DNA of 64,000 bases, from positions 1 to 64,000 of the forward strand of contig JAUJNL010000009.1 in assembly GCA_030448185.1 (NCBI GenBank), read 5' to 3'. Under the pieces are notes generated by a model that was not told the origin of the DNA, did no database searches, and saw nothing but the letters and a program-made list of their open reading frames with translations. Each line of letters begins with the position of its first letter. Within the stretch, counting starts at the first letter, position 1. The translations under genes were made by a program, and so were the position numbers. Source of the stretch: Cytophagales bacterium. Its GTDB lineage: Bacteria > Bacteroidota > Bacteroidia > Cytophagales > 172606-1. Shown here piece by piece: positions 1 to 9,781 of this stretch.

Positions 1-255
1 TGCCTCCCTGAGCATAGCCTCATCGCTTGCCAGCGTACGGGGATATTTGGCTAAATCATCGGAATTGTTAAACTGGGCAGGATTTACGTAGATACTGGCT
101 ACCGTAAAGTCATTTTCCGCCCGTGATTGCCCAATCAGCGACAGGTGGCCCTGGTGTAAAGCCCCCATAGTGGGTACAAAACCATAGCGGCGTCCTTTAC
201 TGCGCTGCCCTTGCAGATAGGCTTGTAAGAGAACTTTTTGGGTAAAAATGTGCAT
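1..255 (-). CDS. panC: Pantothenate synthetase, N-terminal part (cut by window edge)
   Basis: Reverse translation from the ATG at 253-255 gives [15 protein letters not shown] followed by the PanC ATP-binding signature [16 protein letters not shown] and the pantoate-binding stretch SIYVNPAQF...DLAKYPRT. PanC condenses pantoate with beta-alanine, using ATP, in the last step of pantothenate synthesis for coenzyme A. Only 85 codons lie in the window; the rest of the gene is off the left edge. It diverges from the GT5-like gene at 480, an arrangement (panC next to a short glycogen synthase-like gene) that is familiar in Bacteroidota. The ORF track does not list it because it has no stop inside the window. 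Confidence 0.93.
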   Translation of the reverse strand, partial: MHIFTQKVLLQAYLQGQRSKGRRYGFVPTMGALHQGHLSLIGQSRAENDFTVASIYVNPAQFNNSDDLAKYPRTLASDEAMLREA

Positions 256-479
256 AGTCAGAATGGGAAAATCAAAAGGAGAATCAGGTTAGCAGGCAGA
301 CAGTTACCGGGCAACAGCCGGCAGGAAATAATCTACAGAGGAGGCTCGGTTTGAGAAAATGGGCGCAATATTACGGTTTGCATTGAAAAATCCATTCAAA
401 AGTGGTTTTTTTTTTGTAATTTTGTGCGCCCTACTATCGCGTATTGCGATTTCTGTGGTCACAACTAATCCCCAGCCGT

Positions 480-1286
480 ATGTCAAAACTTCGCATCCTT
501 TATGTTGCTAGTGAGATCAACCCCTTCTTAAAAATATCTGAAGCTGCTGATCTGTTACGTCAGCTTCCTCAGGCCATGCAGGAGCGGGGCATGGAAATCC
601 GGATTTTAGTTCCCCGGTTTGGCCTGATTAATGAGCGGAAAAACCGCCTGCATGAAGTGGTTCGGTTATCAGGGATCAACATTACAGTAGGGGATGAAGA
701 AAAACCTTTGGTCATAAAGGTTGCCTCCGTGCCAAGTGCCAAATTACAGGTTTATTTTATTGACAATGAAGATTATTTCCACCGCAAGTCCGTATTTTTT
801 GACCAGGAGAACAATTTCCACGCTGATAATGATGAGCGGGCCATTTTCTTCTGCAAAGGAGTACTGGAAACAGTAAAAAAACTGGGCTGGTCACCGGATA
901 TCGTACATTGCAACGACTGGATGACAAGTCTGATCCCGATGTATCTGAAGACAACGTACAAGAATGACCCGATGTTTAAGGATACCAAAACAGTGTTTGC
1001 GGTGTTTAATAGCTTTTTCCCCAACAAGTTTGAAGGGGATCTGCTGGAAAAAGTACGGATGCTGGATATCGAAGATACGATGCTGAAGCACCTGAAAACC
1101 GGAGATTACGTTGGATTTGTGCGAACAGGCATGCAATTTGCGGACGTGGTCGTTAAAGCTGAAGAAGACCTCGACGAAAATCTAAACCGCCTGTTTGATG
1201 AGTTTGAAGCAAAGAAAATCAATTTTGATAAGGAAGAAAAGTTCTCTGAGTCCTACTATAACCTCTATAATGAGCTTATCGGCTAA
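480..1286 (+). CDS. Short GT5 glycogen/starch synthase-like protein (catalytic N-domain only)
   Basis: The 268-residue protein starts MSKLRILYVASEINPF, which is the GT5 N-terminal signature in which ADP-glucose-binding K-x-G-G is replaced by LKISEAADLL. It also has the typical VHCNDWMTSLIPMYLK stretch of starch synthase catalytic domains near residues 140-157. The C-terminal GT-B half that full glycogen synthases carry is missing, and this short form is the normal one at this Bacteroidota locus, so it is not obviously truncated. I chose ATG 480 rather than ATG 444 because homology begins there. The stop overlaps the start of the DUF4270 gene by 17 bases, which implies co-translation. Since the KxGG motif is lost, glycogen synthesis is doubtful; the true role is unknown to me. 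Confidence 0.8.
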   Translation: MSKLRILYVASEINPFLKISEAADLLRQLPQAMQERGMEIRILVPRFGLINERKNRLHEVVRLSGINITVGDEEKPLVIKVASVPSAKLQVYFIDNEDYFHRKSVFFDQENNFHADNDERAIFFCKGVLETVKKLGWSPDIVHCNDWMTSLIPMYLKTTYKNDPMFKDTKTVFAVFNSFFPNKFEGDLLEKVRMLDIEDTMLKHLKTGDYVGFVRTGMQFADVVVKAEEDLDENLNRLFDEFEAKKINFDKEEKFSESYYNLYNELIG

Positions 1287-2616
1287 GCGTATTGCCCTGT
1301 TTTTTGCCTTAGCAATTACCTGCTTAGTAACTGCCTGTAAAGATCCCCAAGTGATTGGTCTGCCCGATCAACCCTTGGGGGTTTTTGTTACGGATACGAT
1401 TACGGTTCGTACCTCTACGGTGTACGTAGATTCGGTGCGCACCTCTTTGGCTAGTTATATGCTAGCTGGACAATATAATGATCCTGCACTAGGGGCAGTA
1501 AACGCAAACAGCTACTTCCGACCAGTTTATAGTAGTGACGCAGATACTGCTGCCCTAAATCTAGGCGAATCTCTTTCCCTAGATTCTTTAGTACTATTTC
1601 TGAATTATGACTATAGCTATGGCGATACAACTGGTAAGCAAATTGTATCAGTACATCAATTGCAGGAGAGCATGCCAAATACATTTTATAATACCAATAA
1701 AGCTCAGGAATTTGCTTATAATCCTACTCCAATAGGAAGGAAAGAGTTTCAGCCTTTTCCGAGGGCTGGGGATACCTTAAGGCTTCGTTTGGCAGATGTT
1801 GCTGGGGAGGAGTTATTAACCTACGCGGGAAAGGCAGAATCAACCTTTTTGAAGAATTTTTATGGGTTTGCCATAACGGCTGCTACTAGCAATAAAGCTA
1901 TTATAGGATATTACCCAAGTATTAATGCGGGATCTAAGCTACGTCTCTATTATAAAACAGGTGGTACGGCTAAAATCTATGATTTTCAAATAGGCCCACG
2001 TTTAAATAAAATTAAACACAATTGGCAGGGAAAGAACCTCTACGATTCACTTCCTGCAAGCCAGACTGGTGGGATGGCTTATTTACAAGCCGGCACAGGT
2101 CTAATGACTAAAGTAGAATTTCCCTACTTGCAAAATTTTAAGGAGCTAGGCAATTTAGCTATTAATCGGGCAGAGTTAATCGTACAGCCGGTAGCGGGCA
2201 CTACTGAAGGCAACTTATTCCCTCCTCCTCAGTTAACCTTATATAATACTAATCCTGCGGGTAAAATTGAGAAAGCTACTGGCTCAGATGGTGGTAGCTA
2301 TTGGTTACCTGCATTCACTGAGTTTACAAGTGCACCCCAATTAGCTGCTTATCGTTCTTCCAGCAACGCTTATTCTTTCTTCCTGAAAGATTATGTAAAT
2401 AACGTGATAGTGTGAATACGAGCTAACTCTGGCTTGTTCCTTTCTGTACCTTCTATTACCATAAATAATCTATTTCCGCCTACTCAGTCCGGCTCATACG
2501 TGCAGCCTGGTATTACTTATGAAGACATCGTAAACCGATTAGTACTAAATAGTCAAAACGGAGCCAACCAAACTATTAAGCTTAGAATCTACTATACTCA
2601 AGTGAAAGCTAATTAA
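1270..2616 (+). pseudogene. DUF4270 lipoprotein interrupted by an in-frame TGA
   Basis: From ATG 1270 the protein begins with a lipoprotein signal (hydrophobic run then LVTAC, so lipidation at the Cys) and has the length and layout of the Bacteroidota DUF4270 family, whose function is unknown and which is probably exported to the envelope. Translation stops at a TGA at 2413-2415, but the same frame continues without a gap as IRANSGLFLSVPSITINN to the TAA at 2614-2616. The whole frame is 448 residues, the normal family size, and the C-terminal part (YVQPGITYEDIV) reads like family sequence. Only one codon is wrong, so this is either a recent nonsense mutation or a base-call error. Base composition is more AT-rich than the neighbours. 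A strong terminator follows. Confidence 0.75.
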
Positions 2617-2644
2617 CGTAAGATTCCTTTCATTGATTTATAAG

Positions 2645-2682
2645 AAGCCTGCTTTTAGTGAAAATAAAGCAGGCTTTATTTT
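2645..2682 (+). terminator. Rho-independent terminator after DUF4270
   Basis: A perfect 11-base stem (AAGCCTGCTTT with AAAGCAGGCTT) is followed by a T-rich run. It lies 28 bases after the downstream TAA at 2616, which supports the longer DUF4270 frame as the original gene. Confidence 0.8.
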
Positions 2683-2881
2683 TGGATGATAGATCTAAAG
2701 AGTTGGCTTATTTTACTGAATTTAAAAGGCCGCTTGCATTCAACTGATACTTTTTTAATTTTAGCAGATATTTTTTGCCTTTTTCGTTTTAATAATGAAA
2801 ATATACTTTACCTCTTTGTAAGATTTAGTATTAATACTCAATATAATTATCGTACAGACTAATCAAATCTCCCCTTAAATT

Positions 2882-4719
2882 ATGTGCGGAATCGTTGCTT
2901 ACACTGGATACCGGGAAGCTTACCCGGTGCTGCTAAAAGGGCTAAAACGGCTCGAATACCGTGGGTACGACAGTGCCGGTATTGCTTTATTAAATAATGG
3001 CCTGAATGTGTATAAAAAGAAGGGCAAGGTGACCGGAGAGTTAGAAGTGTTTGTGAAAGACAAGAACCTGAGCAGCACCATTGGTATCGGACATACCCGC
3101 TGGGCTACCCACGGTGAGCCCAACGATGTCAACGCCCACCCGCACTATTCTTTCAATGAAAATCTGGCCATTATTCACAATGGTATTATTGAAAATTACA
3201 GTGCGCTTAAACAGGATCTTATCAATAAAGGACATGTATTTCGCAGTGAAACGGATTCTGAGGTACTGATTCACTTTATTGAAGACATTAAGGAAAATAG
3301 TAACTGTTCCCTGGAAGAAGCAGTCCGGCTGGCTCTGCATCAGGTGGTAGGGGCCTATGCTATTGTCATCATGTCTAAAGATCACCCCGATACACTATTT
3401 GCGGCGCGTAAAGGTAGTCCACTGGTGATAGGGGTAGGCAAGAATGAGTACTTTGTGGCTTCTGATGCTACCCCTATTATTGAGTACACCAATGACGTTG
3501 TCTACCTGGATGACTACGAAATTGCAGTGATTACAAAAAATAAGCTAAGTATTAAAACCATTGAGGACGTTGTAACTACGCCCTATATCCATACGCTTGA
3601 ACTGGAGCTAGAAGCTATCGAAAAAAATGGCTTTGAACATTTCATGTTAAAAGAAATTTTTGAGCAGCCTAAATCCGTCCATGATAGCATGCGGGGCCGC
3701 ATTAATGCCGACGGTGGACGTTTGGTGTTAGGGGGCTTGCGCGAATATTTAAATACTCTGACCAATGCGAAACGGGTTGTGATTCTGGGCTGTGGTACCT
3801 CTTGGCATGCCGGACTGGTGGCAGAGTATGTATTTGAGGAGTTTGCCCGCATACCGGTGGAAGTGGAATATGCTTCAGAGTTCCGCTACCGCAATCCGAT
3901 TATTAATGAAGGAGATGTAGTCATTGCAATCTCCCAATCTGGTGAGACGGCCGATACACTGGCTGCTATTGAATTAGCCAAGTCCAAAGGAGCTATCATT
4001 TTTGGTGTGTGTAACGCAGTGGGCTCTTCGATTCCGCGTGCTACTCATGCTGGCGCCTATACACACGCTGGCCCCGAAATAGGCGTTGCCAGTACCAAAG
4101 CGTTTACGGCTCAGGTAACGGTATTGACTATGATGGCTATTTGCGTGGCAAAGGCAAAAGGTACCATTACGGAAACATTATATCATGAACTGTTGGTAGA
4201 GTTAGAAACTGTTCCGGCTAAGATTCAGAAAATTCTTGATAAGCATAACCAGATCCATTACATCTCTGAAGTTTTCAAGGATGCGCATAACTTTCTGTTC
4301 CTTGGCCGGGGTTATAACTTCCCGGTCGCCCTGGAAGGTGCATTGAAACTGAAGGAAATTTCGTATATCCATGCAGAGGGTTACCCGGCGGCTGAAATGA
4401 AGCATGGCCCTATCGCCCTGATTGATGAGGAAATGCCGGTAGTGTTTATCGCGACCAAAGATAGCTCCTACGAGAAAATCGTATCCAACATTCAGGAAGT
4501 ACGTGCCCGCAAAGGCCGGGTGATTGCAGTCGTTACTGAAAAGGATGAACTCATTCAACGGATGGCTGAATTTGTGATTGAAGTTCCTCACATTCACGAG
4601 GCACTCACGCCGCTGTTGTCAGTTATTCCTTTGCAGTTACTTTCGTACTACATCGCCGTGCTGCGTGGCTGCAACGTTGATCAACCCGCAACCTGGCGAA
4701 ATCTGTCACTGTCGAGTAG
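2882..4719 (+). CDS. glmS: Glutamine-fructose-6-phosphate aminotransferase (GlmS), frameshifted near the 3' end
   Basis: The product makes glucosamine-6-phosphate from fructose-6-phosphate and glutamine, the first step toward UDP-GlcNAc. The N-terminal Ntn glutaminase domain starts MCGIVAYTGYR (Cys2 is the nucleophile), followed by RGYDSAG and GHTRWATHG. Two SIS isomerase domains follow, with GCGTSWHAG and SQSGETADT. The ORF as read runs to 4789 and ends in an odd tail after NVDQP. Adding one C to the CCC run at 4685-4687 restores the family ending DQPRNLAKSVTVE with a TAG at 4717-4719, giving 612 residues, the usual length. The uncorrected stop falls inside the terminator stem, which also favours the corrected end. 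The gene is essential in most bacteria, so a sequencing error is likely. Confidence 0.95.
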
Positions 4720-4768
4720 TCCAAGGTGGGGTACCTTAATTGGTAGTGAAAGAATAAAAAATAAACTA

Positions 4769-4817
4769 AAAAGCCTAAACCGGCGCTGAATATGATTTGG
4801 CGCCGGTTTAGGCTTTT
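4769..4817 (+). terminator. Strong terminator after glmS
   Basis: An 18-base perfect inverted repeat (AAAAGCCTAAACCGGCGC and its complement) with a 13-base loop, ending in TTTT. It starts 50 bases after the corrected glmS stop. Confidence 0.85.
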
Positions 4818-4916
4818 GGGCTGATACAGCAAAAATTGAGCATTGACTATTGGGAATTTATCTATTACCACGTTAGCTTTCTGTACGGGTTACCTTTCTC
4901 TATTTCCCGTATCAAT

Positions 4917-5101
4917 TGCCAGATACGCAGCAATTCCCGGTTTAGAAGATATAACTCTCTAAAAATCAACTGGTTAATAATTTACTTTTTTGTGAATTTT
5001 ATAACTAATTCATTATCAATGAGATATATAACGAGGAAAATTTGACAAGTATTTGTAAATCAAATAGTTATCCAAACCGGGAATTGCTGCCAGATACGCA
5101 G
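4917..5101. mobile_element. MITE-like miniature element with terminal inverted repeats and a long target duplication
   Basis: A roughly 158-base AT-rich segment (about 4930-5087) is bounded by inverted repeats GCAATTCCCGGTTT and AAACCGGGAATTGC. It is flanked by direct copies of TGCCAGATACGCA (4917-4929 and 5088-5100). No ORF of size fits inside. Target duplications of this length are known for some IS4-type and IS1-type elements, but I cannot assign a family. The element sits just upstream of the DUF4349 gene and may contribute promoter sequence to it. Confidence 0.7.
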
Positions 5102-5147
5102 GCCTGCATCTACTATCCTCATTTCCAACATTTTAACCGTTTTTATT

Positions 5148-6068
5148 ATGCGCAAAACCGTTTTGCGTTACCTGCCTGTACTGGCAGTACTGGCTGGCCT
5201 GTGTACTTCTGCCTGTAGCAGCAAAGCAGAATATGAATCGAAAAAAATGGCTGAAGCCGACTATGTCTCCTCAACGATAGGATCTAATACCGATACTACC
5301 GCTGTAAGTAGTATAACCCAACCGGAGCGGCAGTTTGTCCGGCAAGCTGACCTGAAGTTCCGGGTAAAGGATGTAGCCCGGACCACGCACACCATTGAAG
5401 ACCTGACGGGAAAGTATGGAGGCTTTATTACTCAGAATCATCTTTCCAGTTCGGTTACGAATACTCACAGCGTACAAATCAGTGCCGACTCTCTCCTGGA
5501 AACTACCGAATATCAGGTAGAAAACAACCTGGCTCTTCGCGTACCCAACCAGCAGCTTGACCAGATGCTGCACGAATTGAGCAGCCAAGTAGATTTCATG
5601 CATTACCGGATCATTAACGCGGATGATGTAAGCTTGCAATTGTTGGAAAACAAGCTTCGGATTAATCGAAATACGGAAGCAAAGCAACGGGTGCAGCAAG
5701 CTATCGACAGTCGAGGTAAAAAACTCGGTGAAAGCCTGCAGGGTGAACAAGACCTACTGGCACTGCAAGAGCGGTCTGACGGAAATGTTATTCAAAACCT
5801 CTCCCTGGCTGATCAGGTAAATTATAGTACGGTTAAGTTGCATATCTACCAGCGTGCTACTGCCCGGCAGGAAAGAGTAGCCGCTGCGGTAGATATGCTT
5901 CCCTACGAGCCAAGCCTGCCTTCCCGATTAGCTGAAGCGTTCTTATCCGGCTGGACTATATTGGAAGCTTCGCTGATTGGCCTGGTTCAGCTTTGGGCAG
6001 TGATTCTACTGGGCTTACTGGCTTGGCTTGGATATCGCCGGTATGGCGTCCGGCTGCTGGGCAAATAG
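5148..6068 (+). CDS. DUF4349 domain lipoprotein with C-terminal membrane segment
   Basis: The 306-residue protein has an N-terminal signal with lipobox LCTSAC, so it is likely lipidated at about Cys23. The core RQADLKFRVKDVARTTHTIEDL...GGFI is typical of DUF4349. A helical, charged middle (about residues 155-205) could form a coiled coil, and a hydrophobic segment at about 270-295 (LIGLVQLWAVILLGLLAWLG) would be a membrane span just before a short basic tail. The family's role is unknown; the topology suggests an envelope-spanning or membrane-tethered protein. It is monocistronic, with the MITE-like element directly upstream. Confidence 0.85.
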   Translation: MRKTVLRYLPVLAVLAGLCTSACSSKAEYESKKMAEADYVSSTIGSNTDTTAVSSITQPERQFVRQADLKFRVKDVARTTHTIEDLTGKYGGFITQNHLSSSVTNTHSVQISADSLLETTEYQVENNLALRVPNQQLDQMLHELSSQVDFMHYRIINADDVSLQLLENKLRINRNTEAKQRVQQAIDSRGKKLGESLQGEQDLLALQERSDGNVIQNLSLADQVNYSTVKLHIYQRATARQERVAAAVDMLPYEPSLPSRLAEAFLSGWTILEASLIGLVQLWAVILLGLLAWLGYRRYGVRLLGK

Positions 6069-6184
6069 AAAAATGTATTGTTGCAACGATGCTCCTAAAT
6101 GCAGTGGCTTTCCCTTTAGCTGCTACATTATTCCGTTTTTGGATTCCTTTTCTTTTATATCTTTTTCCGGAAAAGAATTCTCTT

Positions 6185-7096
6185 TCAGGTGGCCACGCTG
6201 CTTTTCCGTGAGTAGAGCAGGCGGTTCAGCACCGGATAAATGATTACGGCCAGCAAAATAATAAACGTGCCGAGGTAAAAGCCGGTAGTCATTCTTTCCC
6301 GTTCTCCGAAAAATAGAAAAGCCAGGATGATGCCATATACTGGCTCCATGTTAACCGTCAGGTTCATCGCAAAGGCCGAAAATTTCTTCATTAGCTCCAC
6401 TGCGGCAGCATATGCAAACACAGTACAAACCCACGAAAGCAGGGCAATGTATACCCAATCAGTTGGGGATGGGATCAGCCGAAGCGTATTACCTACCGCC
6501 ATTGTTTGCTGGTAAAAGGGCAGAAAGAGAGCCGTAGCAAAAAAAGCGCCCACCATTTCGTAGAACGTAATTACCTGCGAGTGAAATTGTTGGGTAAAGC
6601 GGCCATTGATAATGGTAAAAATCGAAGCCAGCAGCGCCGAAGCTATGGCCATTGCAAGTCCAAGCGCATGGTCGAATTCAAAGTGAAAAATTACGTATAA
6701 GCCGAAAATAACCAGCAGTCCGAGGGAAATCTCCAGCAGGCGAATGGGTCGACGCTGCGACAAAGGTTCCAGTATGGAAGTCCAGAGAGAACTGGTGGCC
6801 ATGCCCGCTAAGCATACCGAGGCAGTAGCTACCCTGGCTGCCCCAAAGAACAGAATCCAGTGCGCTGCAATCAAAGCTCCCGTTCCCAACATACCGAGCA
6901 GACGCCTTTTATTGATCAGCAGCTTTTCTCCCCTTATTTTCAATAATGCGCCTAACAATAGAAATGCCAGTAACGTACGTAAGAAAACCAGTTCTACCGC
7001 TGGTATAGAAATAAAAAGCCCCAAAATTGCCGTAAAGCCCCAAATAAGCACAATAAAGTGCAGCAGCAGGTAGTCTTTCAGGGTAGGGATTAGCAT
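6185..7096 (-). CDS. EamA/DMT family transporter
   Basis: The 303-residue protein is made of about ten hydrophobic helices arranged as two EamA repeats (first roughly residues 10-140, second 150-290). Features seen include the Pro and Glu-rich helix ends, the central GLAMAIASALLASIFTIING helix and the second-repeat MEPVYGIILAFLFFGE motif, which is characteristic of DMT exporters. These proteins move small metabolites across the inner membrane; the substrate cannot be read from sequence. It is convergent with the DUF4349 gene and in the same direction as the lptG-like gene upstream, 128 bases away. Confidence 0.88.
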   Translation of the reverse strand: MLIPTLKDYLLLHFIVLIWGFTAILGLFISIPAVELVFLRTLLAFLLLGALLKIRGEKLLINKRRLLGMLGTGALIAAHWILFFGAARVATASVCLAGMATSSLWTSILEPLSQRRPIRLLEISLGLLVIFGLYVIFHFEFDHALGLAMAIASALLASIFTIINGRFTQQFHSQVITFYEMVGAFFATALFLPFYQQTMAVGNTLRLIPSPTDWVYIALLSWVCTVFAYAAAVELMKKFSAFAMNLTVNMEPVYGIILAFLFFGERERMTTGFYLGTFIILLAVIIYPVLNRLLYSRKSSVAT

Positions 7097-7224
7097 TGAG
7101 CAATGAAATGGTAAACGTTGAATGCTGGATATTAAATGAATAGGTAGGCCGCCACATCCAGCTTCATTATTCCTGCTGCCTATCAGTAGACATAGAACAT
7201 TTAAAATGAAGGTTTGGCATTGCT

Positions 7225-8300
7225 CTACCGTGGTACCGTGTAGTACATGACTGTACCTACCAGCGCAAAGATGATATTAGGCAACCATACCGCCAGAATA
7301 GGATTGATGGAGCCAACCTGTGCCATCGTTTTGCTCATGATAAAGAACAGGATATAGACGAAGGCCAGCAAAAATCCGAAAGCAATCTGGAACCCGACGC
7401 CGCCACGGGATTTCCGGGCCGACACAATTACCCCAATCAGGGTCAGTATTATAATGGCAAATGGACTGGTAAACCGGACGTACTTCTCAATTTGATACGT
7501 AGCTATACCATCGTCCCCACGGCTTTTCAGTTCGGCAATAAAACGGTCTAGTTCCGGCAGGGTAAAGGTTTCGTATTGCAGGTAGTTATTCCCAAAATCC
7601 TTAGGATGCATATTAAGGGTAGTATCCATATGACTGCCTTCGATCAGTTTCTCCTGCAAACCGTTAAAAGTGCGGTTTTTGTATAACTCAAGCCGCCATT
7701 TTTTTTCGTTAGGTTGCCAGACAATACGGTTAGCCTCAATCTTTTGCTTCATCTGAGTTCCGGTGATCCACTCCAGCGTGAATCGGTAGCCGACATCATT
7801 AGAAACATCGTAGCTTTCCATATAGATATAGAGCTCCGGAGCAACCTTGCGGTGAATATTCCGGTCGGTGTTATAGTAAGTATCTTTTAAGTAACGTCTT
7901 TCAAAATCAACCCGCACTTTATTAGCATCCGGAATTACCCAGCCCGTCAGGTAAAAGATCAACCGCCGATCAGAAAAGATCCAATTATGTAGGGAACCAT
8001 CATCCGACGGAAGCTTACCCCGCTACTTAATATGGCAATAATTTCCGTACGGGCTGCTAACTGAGCCGTTACAAATACGGTGGCAATAAATACCGTAATC
8101 GGACTCAACAAGTTAGCCAGGTAGGGAATATAGTTAAAGTAATAATCAAAAATAACGGCTTTGGCGGGGGCGCTCCGCTTGATAAAGTCGTCGTTCTTCT
8201 CGGTAAAATCAATAACTACAATAATGACGACCAGAATCAAAACGACGAAAAAGAAGGCAGCCAGGAATTTTTTAAGAATGTATCGGTCGATTAGTTTCAT
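7225..8300 (-). CDS. lptG: LptF/LptG family lipopolysaccharide export permease, split by one frameshift
   Basis: Two ORFs (7959-8300 and 7225-7962) form one YjgP/YjgQ-family permease of about 359 residues. The first starts MKLIDRYILKKFL with a membrane helix, and ends at PYIIGSFLIGG. The second resumes as LIFYLTGWVIPDANK, the usual continuation into the periplasmic beta-jellyroll region, and finishes with three membrane helices. Adding one base at the GG/CC pair near 7963-7964 joins them. LptF and LptG form the inner-membrane part of the Lpt machine that extracts LPS and passes it to LptC/A/D. Lpt function is normally essential, so a base-call error is more likely than decay. Assignment to LptG rather than LptF is a guess. 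Confidence 0.88.
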
Positions 8301-8598
8301 TGCGGCAGTTGAACGTTTCTTCCCATCGCGGCAAGCGTAAAGATAGGATTTTTGATCCAGTCAGGGTTGGCTTATAGCTGCACAAAAGTTGTACCGGAGC
8401 TGAATCTTTTTACTGATTCGGGTTTCCCGGCAATTAGTATTTCTGACGGATGCCTGCATTATGAATAGCCCATCGGTATCATTTTTTATCCGTTTAGAAG
8501 GAATAAAACAGCCCGCAAAAGCGGAAAAAGCGGGATTTTTTGCGTAAATTAGGAAGGACTTACCTACAACCTCTTTTCTTAAAAGGCCCGATTTATTC
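8301..8598. promoter_or_regulatory. Divergent lptG-ruvB intergenic region with a terminator-like hairpin
   Basis: This gap should hold the promoters of both genes. A hairpin CCCGC...GCGGG (8512-8534) followed by ATTTTTT lies 58 bases before ruvB in the plus direction. With no plus-strand gene upstream it may be an attenuator in the ruvB leader or chance. The 79-codon ORF on the minus strand here has no recognisable features and I do not call it. Confidence 0.35.
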
Positions 8599-9627
8599 AT
8601 GCGACAAGACTATTTAAAAGGCAATTCCGACAATATGTCGGCTACGGAAAAAGAAATCGAAAAAGCCTTACGGCCGCTTTCCTTCGGGGATTTTGCGGGT
8701 CAGGATAAAGTAGTGGAAAATCTCAAAGTATTTGTACTGGCGGCTAAAGGCCGGAAGGAAGCACTGGATCACGTACTTTTGCACGGACCTCCTGGTTTGG
8801 GTAAAACTACCCTTTCTCATATCATCGCCAATGAGCTCAATACGGGAATCAAGATGACTTCCGGTCCCGTTTTGGACAAACCCAGCGACCTTGCTGGCCT
8901 GCTCACGAATCTGGATCCGCACGAAGTATTATTCATCGATGAAATTCACCGGCTTAATCCTATCGTGGAGGAGTACCTGTATTCTGCCATGGAGGATTAT
9001 AAGATTGATATTCTGTTGGATTCCGGCCCTAATGCCCGGTCTGTACAGATTAGCCTGAATCCTTTTACGTTGATCGGAGCTACTACCCGGGCTGGTTTGC
9101 TGACGGCTCCACTCCGGGCCCGTTTTAGTATCAATGCCCGTCTGGAATATTATAATGCGGAATTGCTGGCTTCCATTGTGCAACGCTCCGCCCAGCTGCT
9201 GGAGACGCCGATTCACGACGATGCCGCTTTTGAAATTGCCCGCCGGAGCCGGGGAACGCCGCGGATTGCCAACAACCTGTTGCGCCGGACCCGCGATTTT
9301 GCCCAGGTAAAAGGTACTGGAACTATTACCATACCAATTGCCGAAATGGCCCTGAATGCCCTGGACGTGGACAAAGACGGCCTCGACGATATGGACAACC
9401 GCATCCTTTCGACCATTATTGAAAAGTTTAAAGGCGGTCCGGTAGGATTATCCACCATAGCTACAGCTTGCGGTGAAGAGTCCGAAACAATTGAAGAGGT
9501 ATACGAGCCATTCCTGATTCAGGAGGGGTATCTCAAACGGACCTCCCGCGGCCGGGAAGCGACTGAGCTTGCCTATAAGCATTTAGGTATTGTTCCGCCG
9601 CAGCAGGCTGGCCGCTTGTTTGACTAA
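8599..9627 (+). CDS. ruvB: Holliday junction branch-migration helicase RuvB
   Basis: RuvB is the hexameric AAA+ motor that, with RuvA, drives branch migration of Holliday junctions for RuvC to resolve. The 342-residue protein has the lid-proximal [19 protein letters not shown], Walker [10 protein letters not shown] (about 63-71), Walker [21 protein letters not shown], sensor 1 GATTRAG, arginine finger region and the C-terminal winged helix ([15 protein letters not shown]...[16 protein letters not shown]). An internal ATG (MSATEKEI) 12 codons in is a possible alternative start. It is monocistronic with its own terminator. Confidence 0.97.
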   Translation: MRQDYLKGNSDNMSATEKEIEKALRPLSFGDFAGQDKVVENLKVFVLAAKGRKEALDHVLLHGPPGLGKTTLSHIIANELNTGIKMTSGPVLDKPSDLAGLLTNLDPHEVLFIDEIHRLNPIVEEYLYSAMEDYKIDILLDSGPNARSVQISLNPFTLIGATTRAGLLTAPLRARFSINARLEYYNAELLASIVQRSAQLLETPIHDDAAFEIARRSRGTPRIANNLLRRTRDFAQVKGTGTITIPIAEMALNALDVDKDGLDDMDNRILSTIIEKFKGGPVGLSTIATACGEESETIEEVYEPFLIQEGYLKRTSRGREATELAYKHLGIVPPQQAGRLFD

Positions 9628-9668
9628 AAGCCTTATTTCTTTGAAATTAGAGTGAGGTTAATTATATG

Positions 9669-9710
9669 AAAAAGCCCATTAAAATCTTCGGGATTTTACT
9701 GGGCTTTTTT
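9669..9710 (+). terminator. Terminator after ruvB
   Basis: Stem AAAAGCCCA...TGGGCTTTT, extended inward by AAAATC/GATTTT, with a TTCG loop and a six-T tail. Confidence 0.85.
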
Positions 9711-9781
9711 GTTAATACCACACTTTGAAACTTATTTTGCGGGCCGAAGTAAAAAGGCTGAAAACCACCAATTAAACTTTT

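Noticed and set aside
4836-5045. 69-codon ORF covering the MITE-like element
   Set aside because: Spans the element end and has low-complexity AT-rich coding; no family.
8361-8600. 79-codon minus-strand ORF between lptG and ruvB
   Set aside because: No recognisable features, and it covers the expected ruvB promoter.
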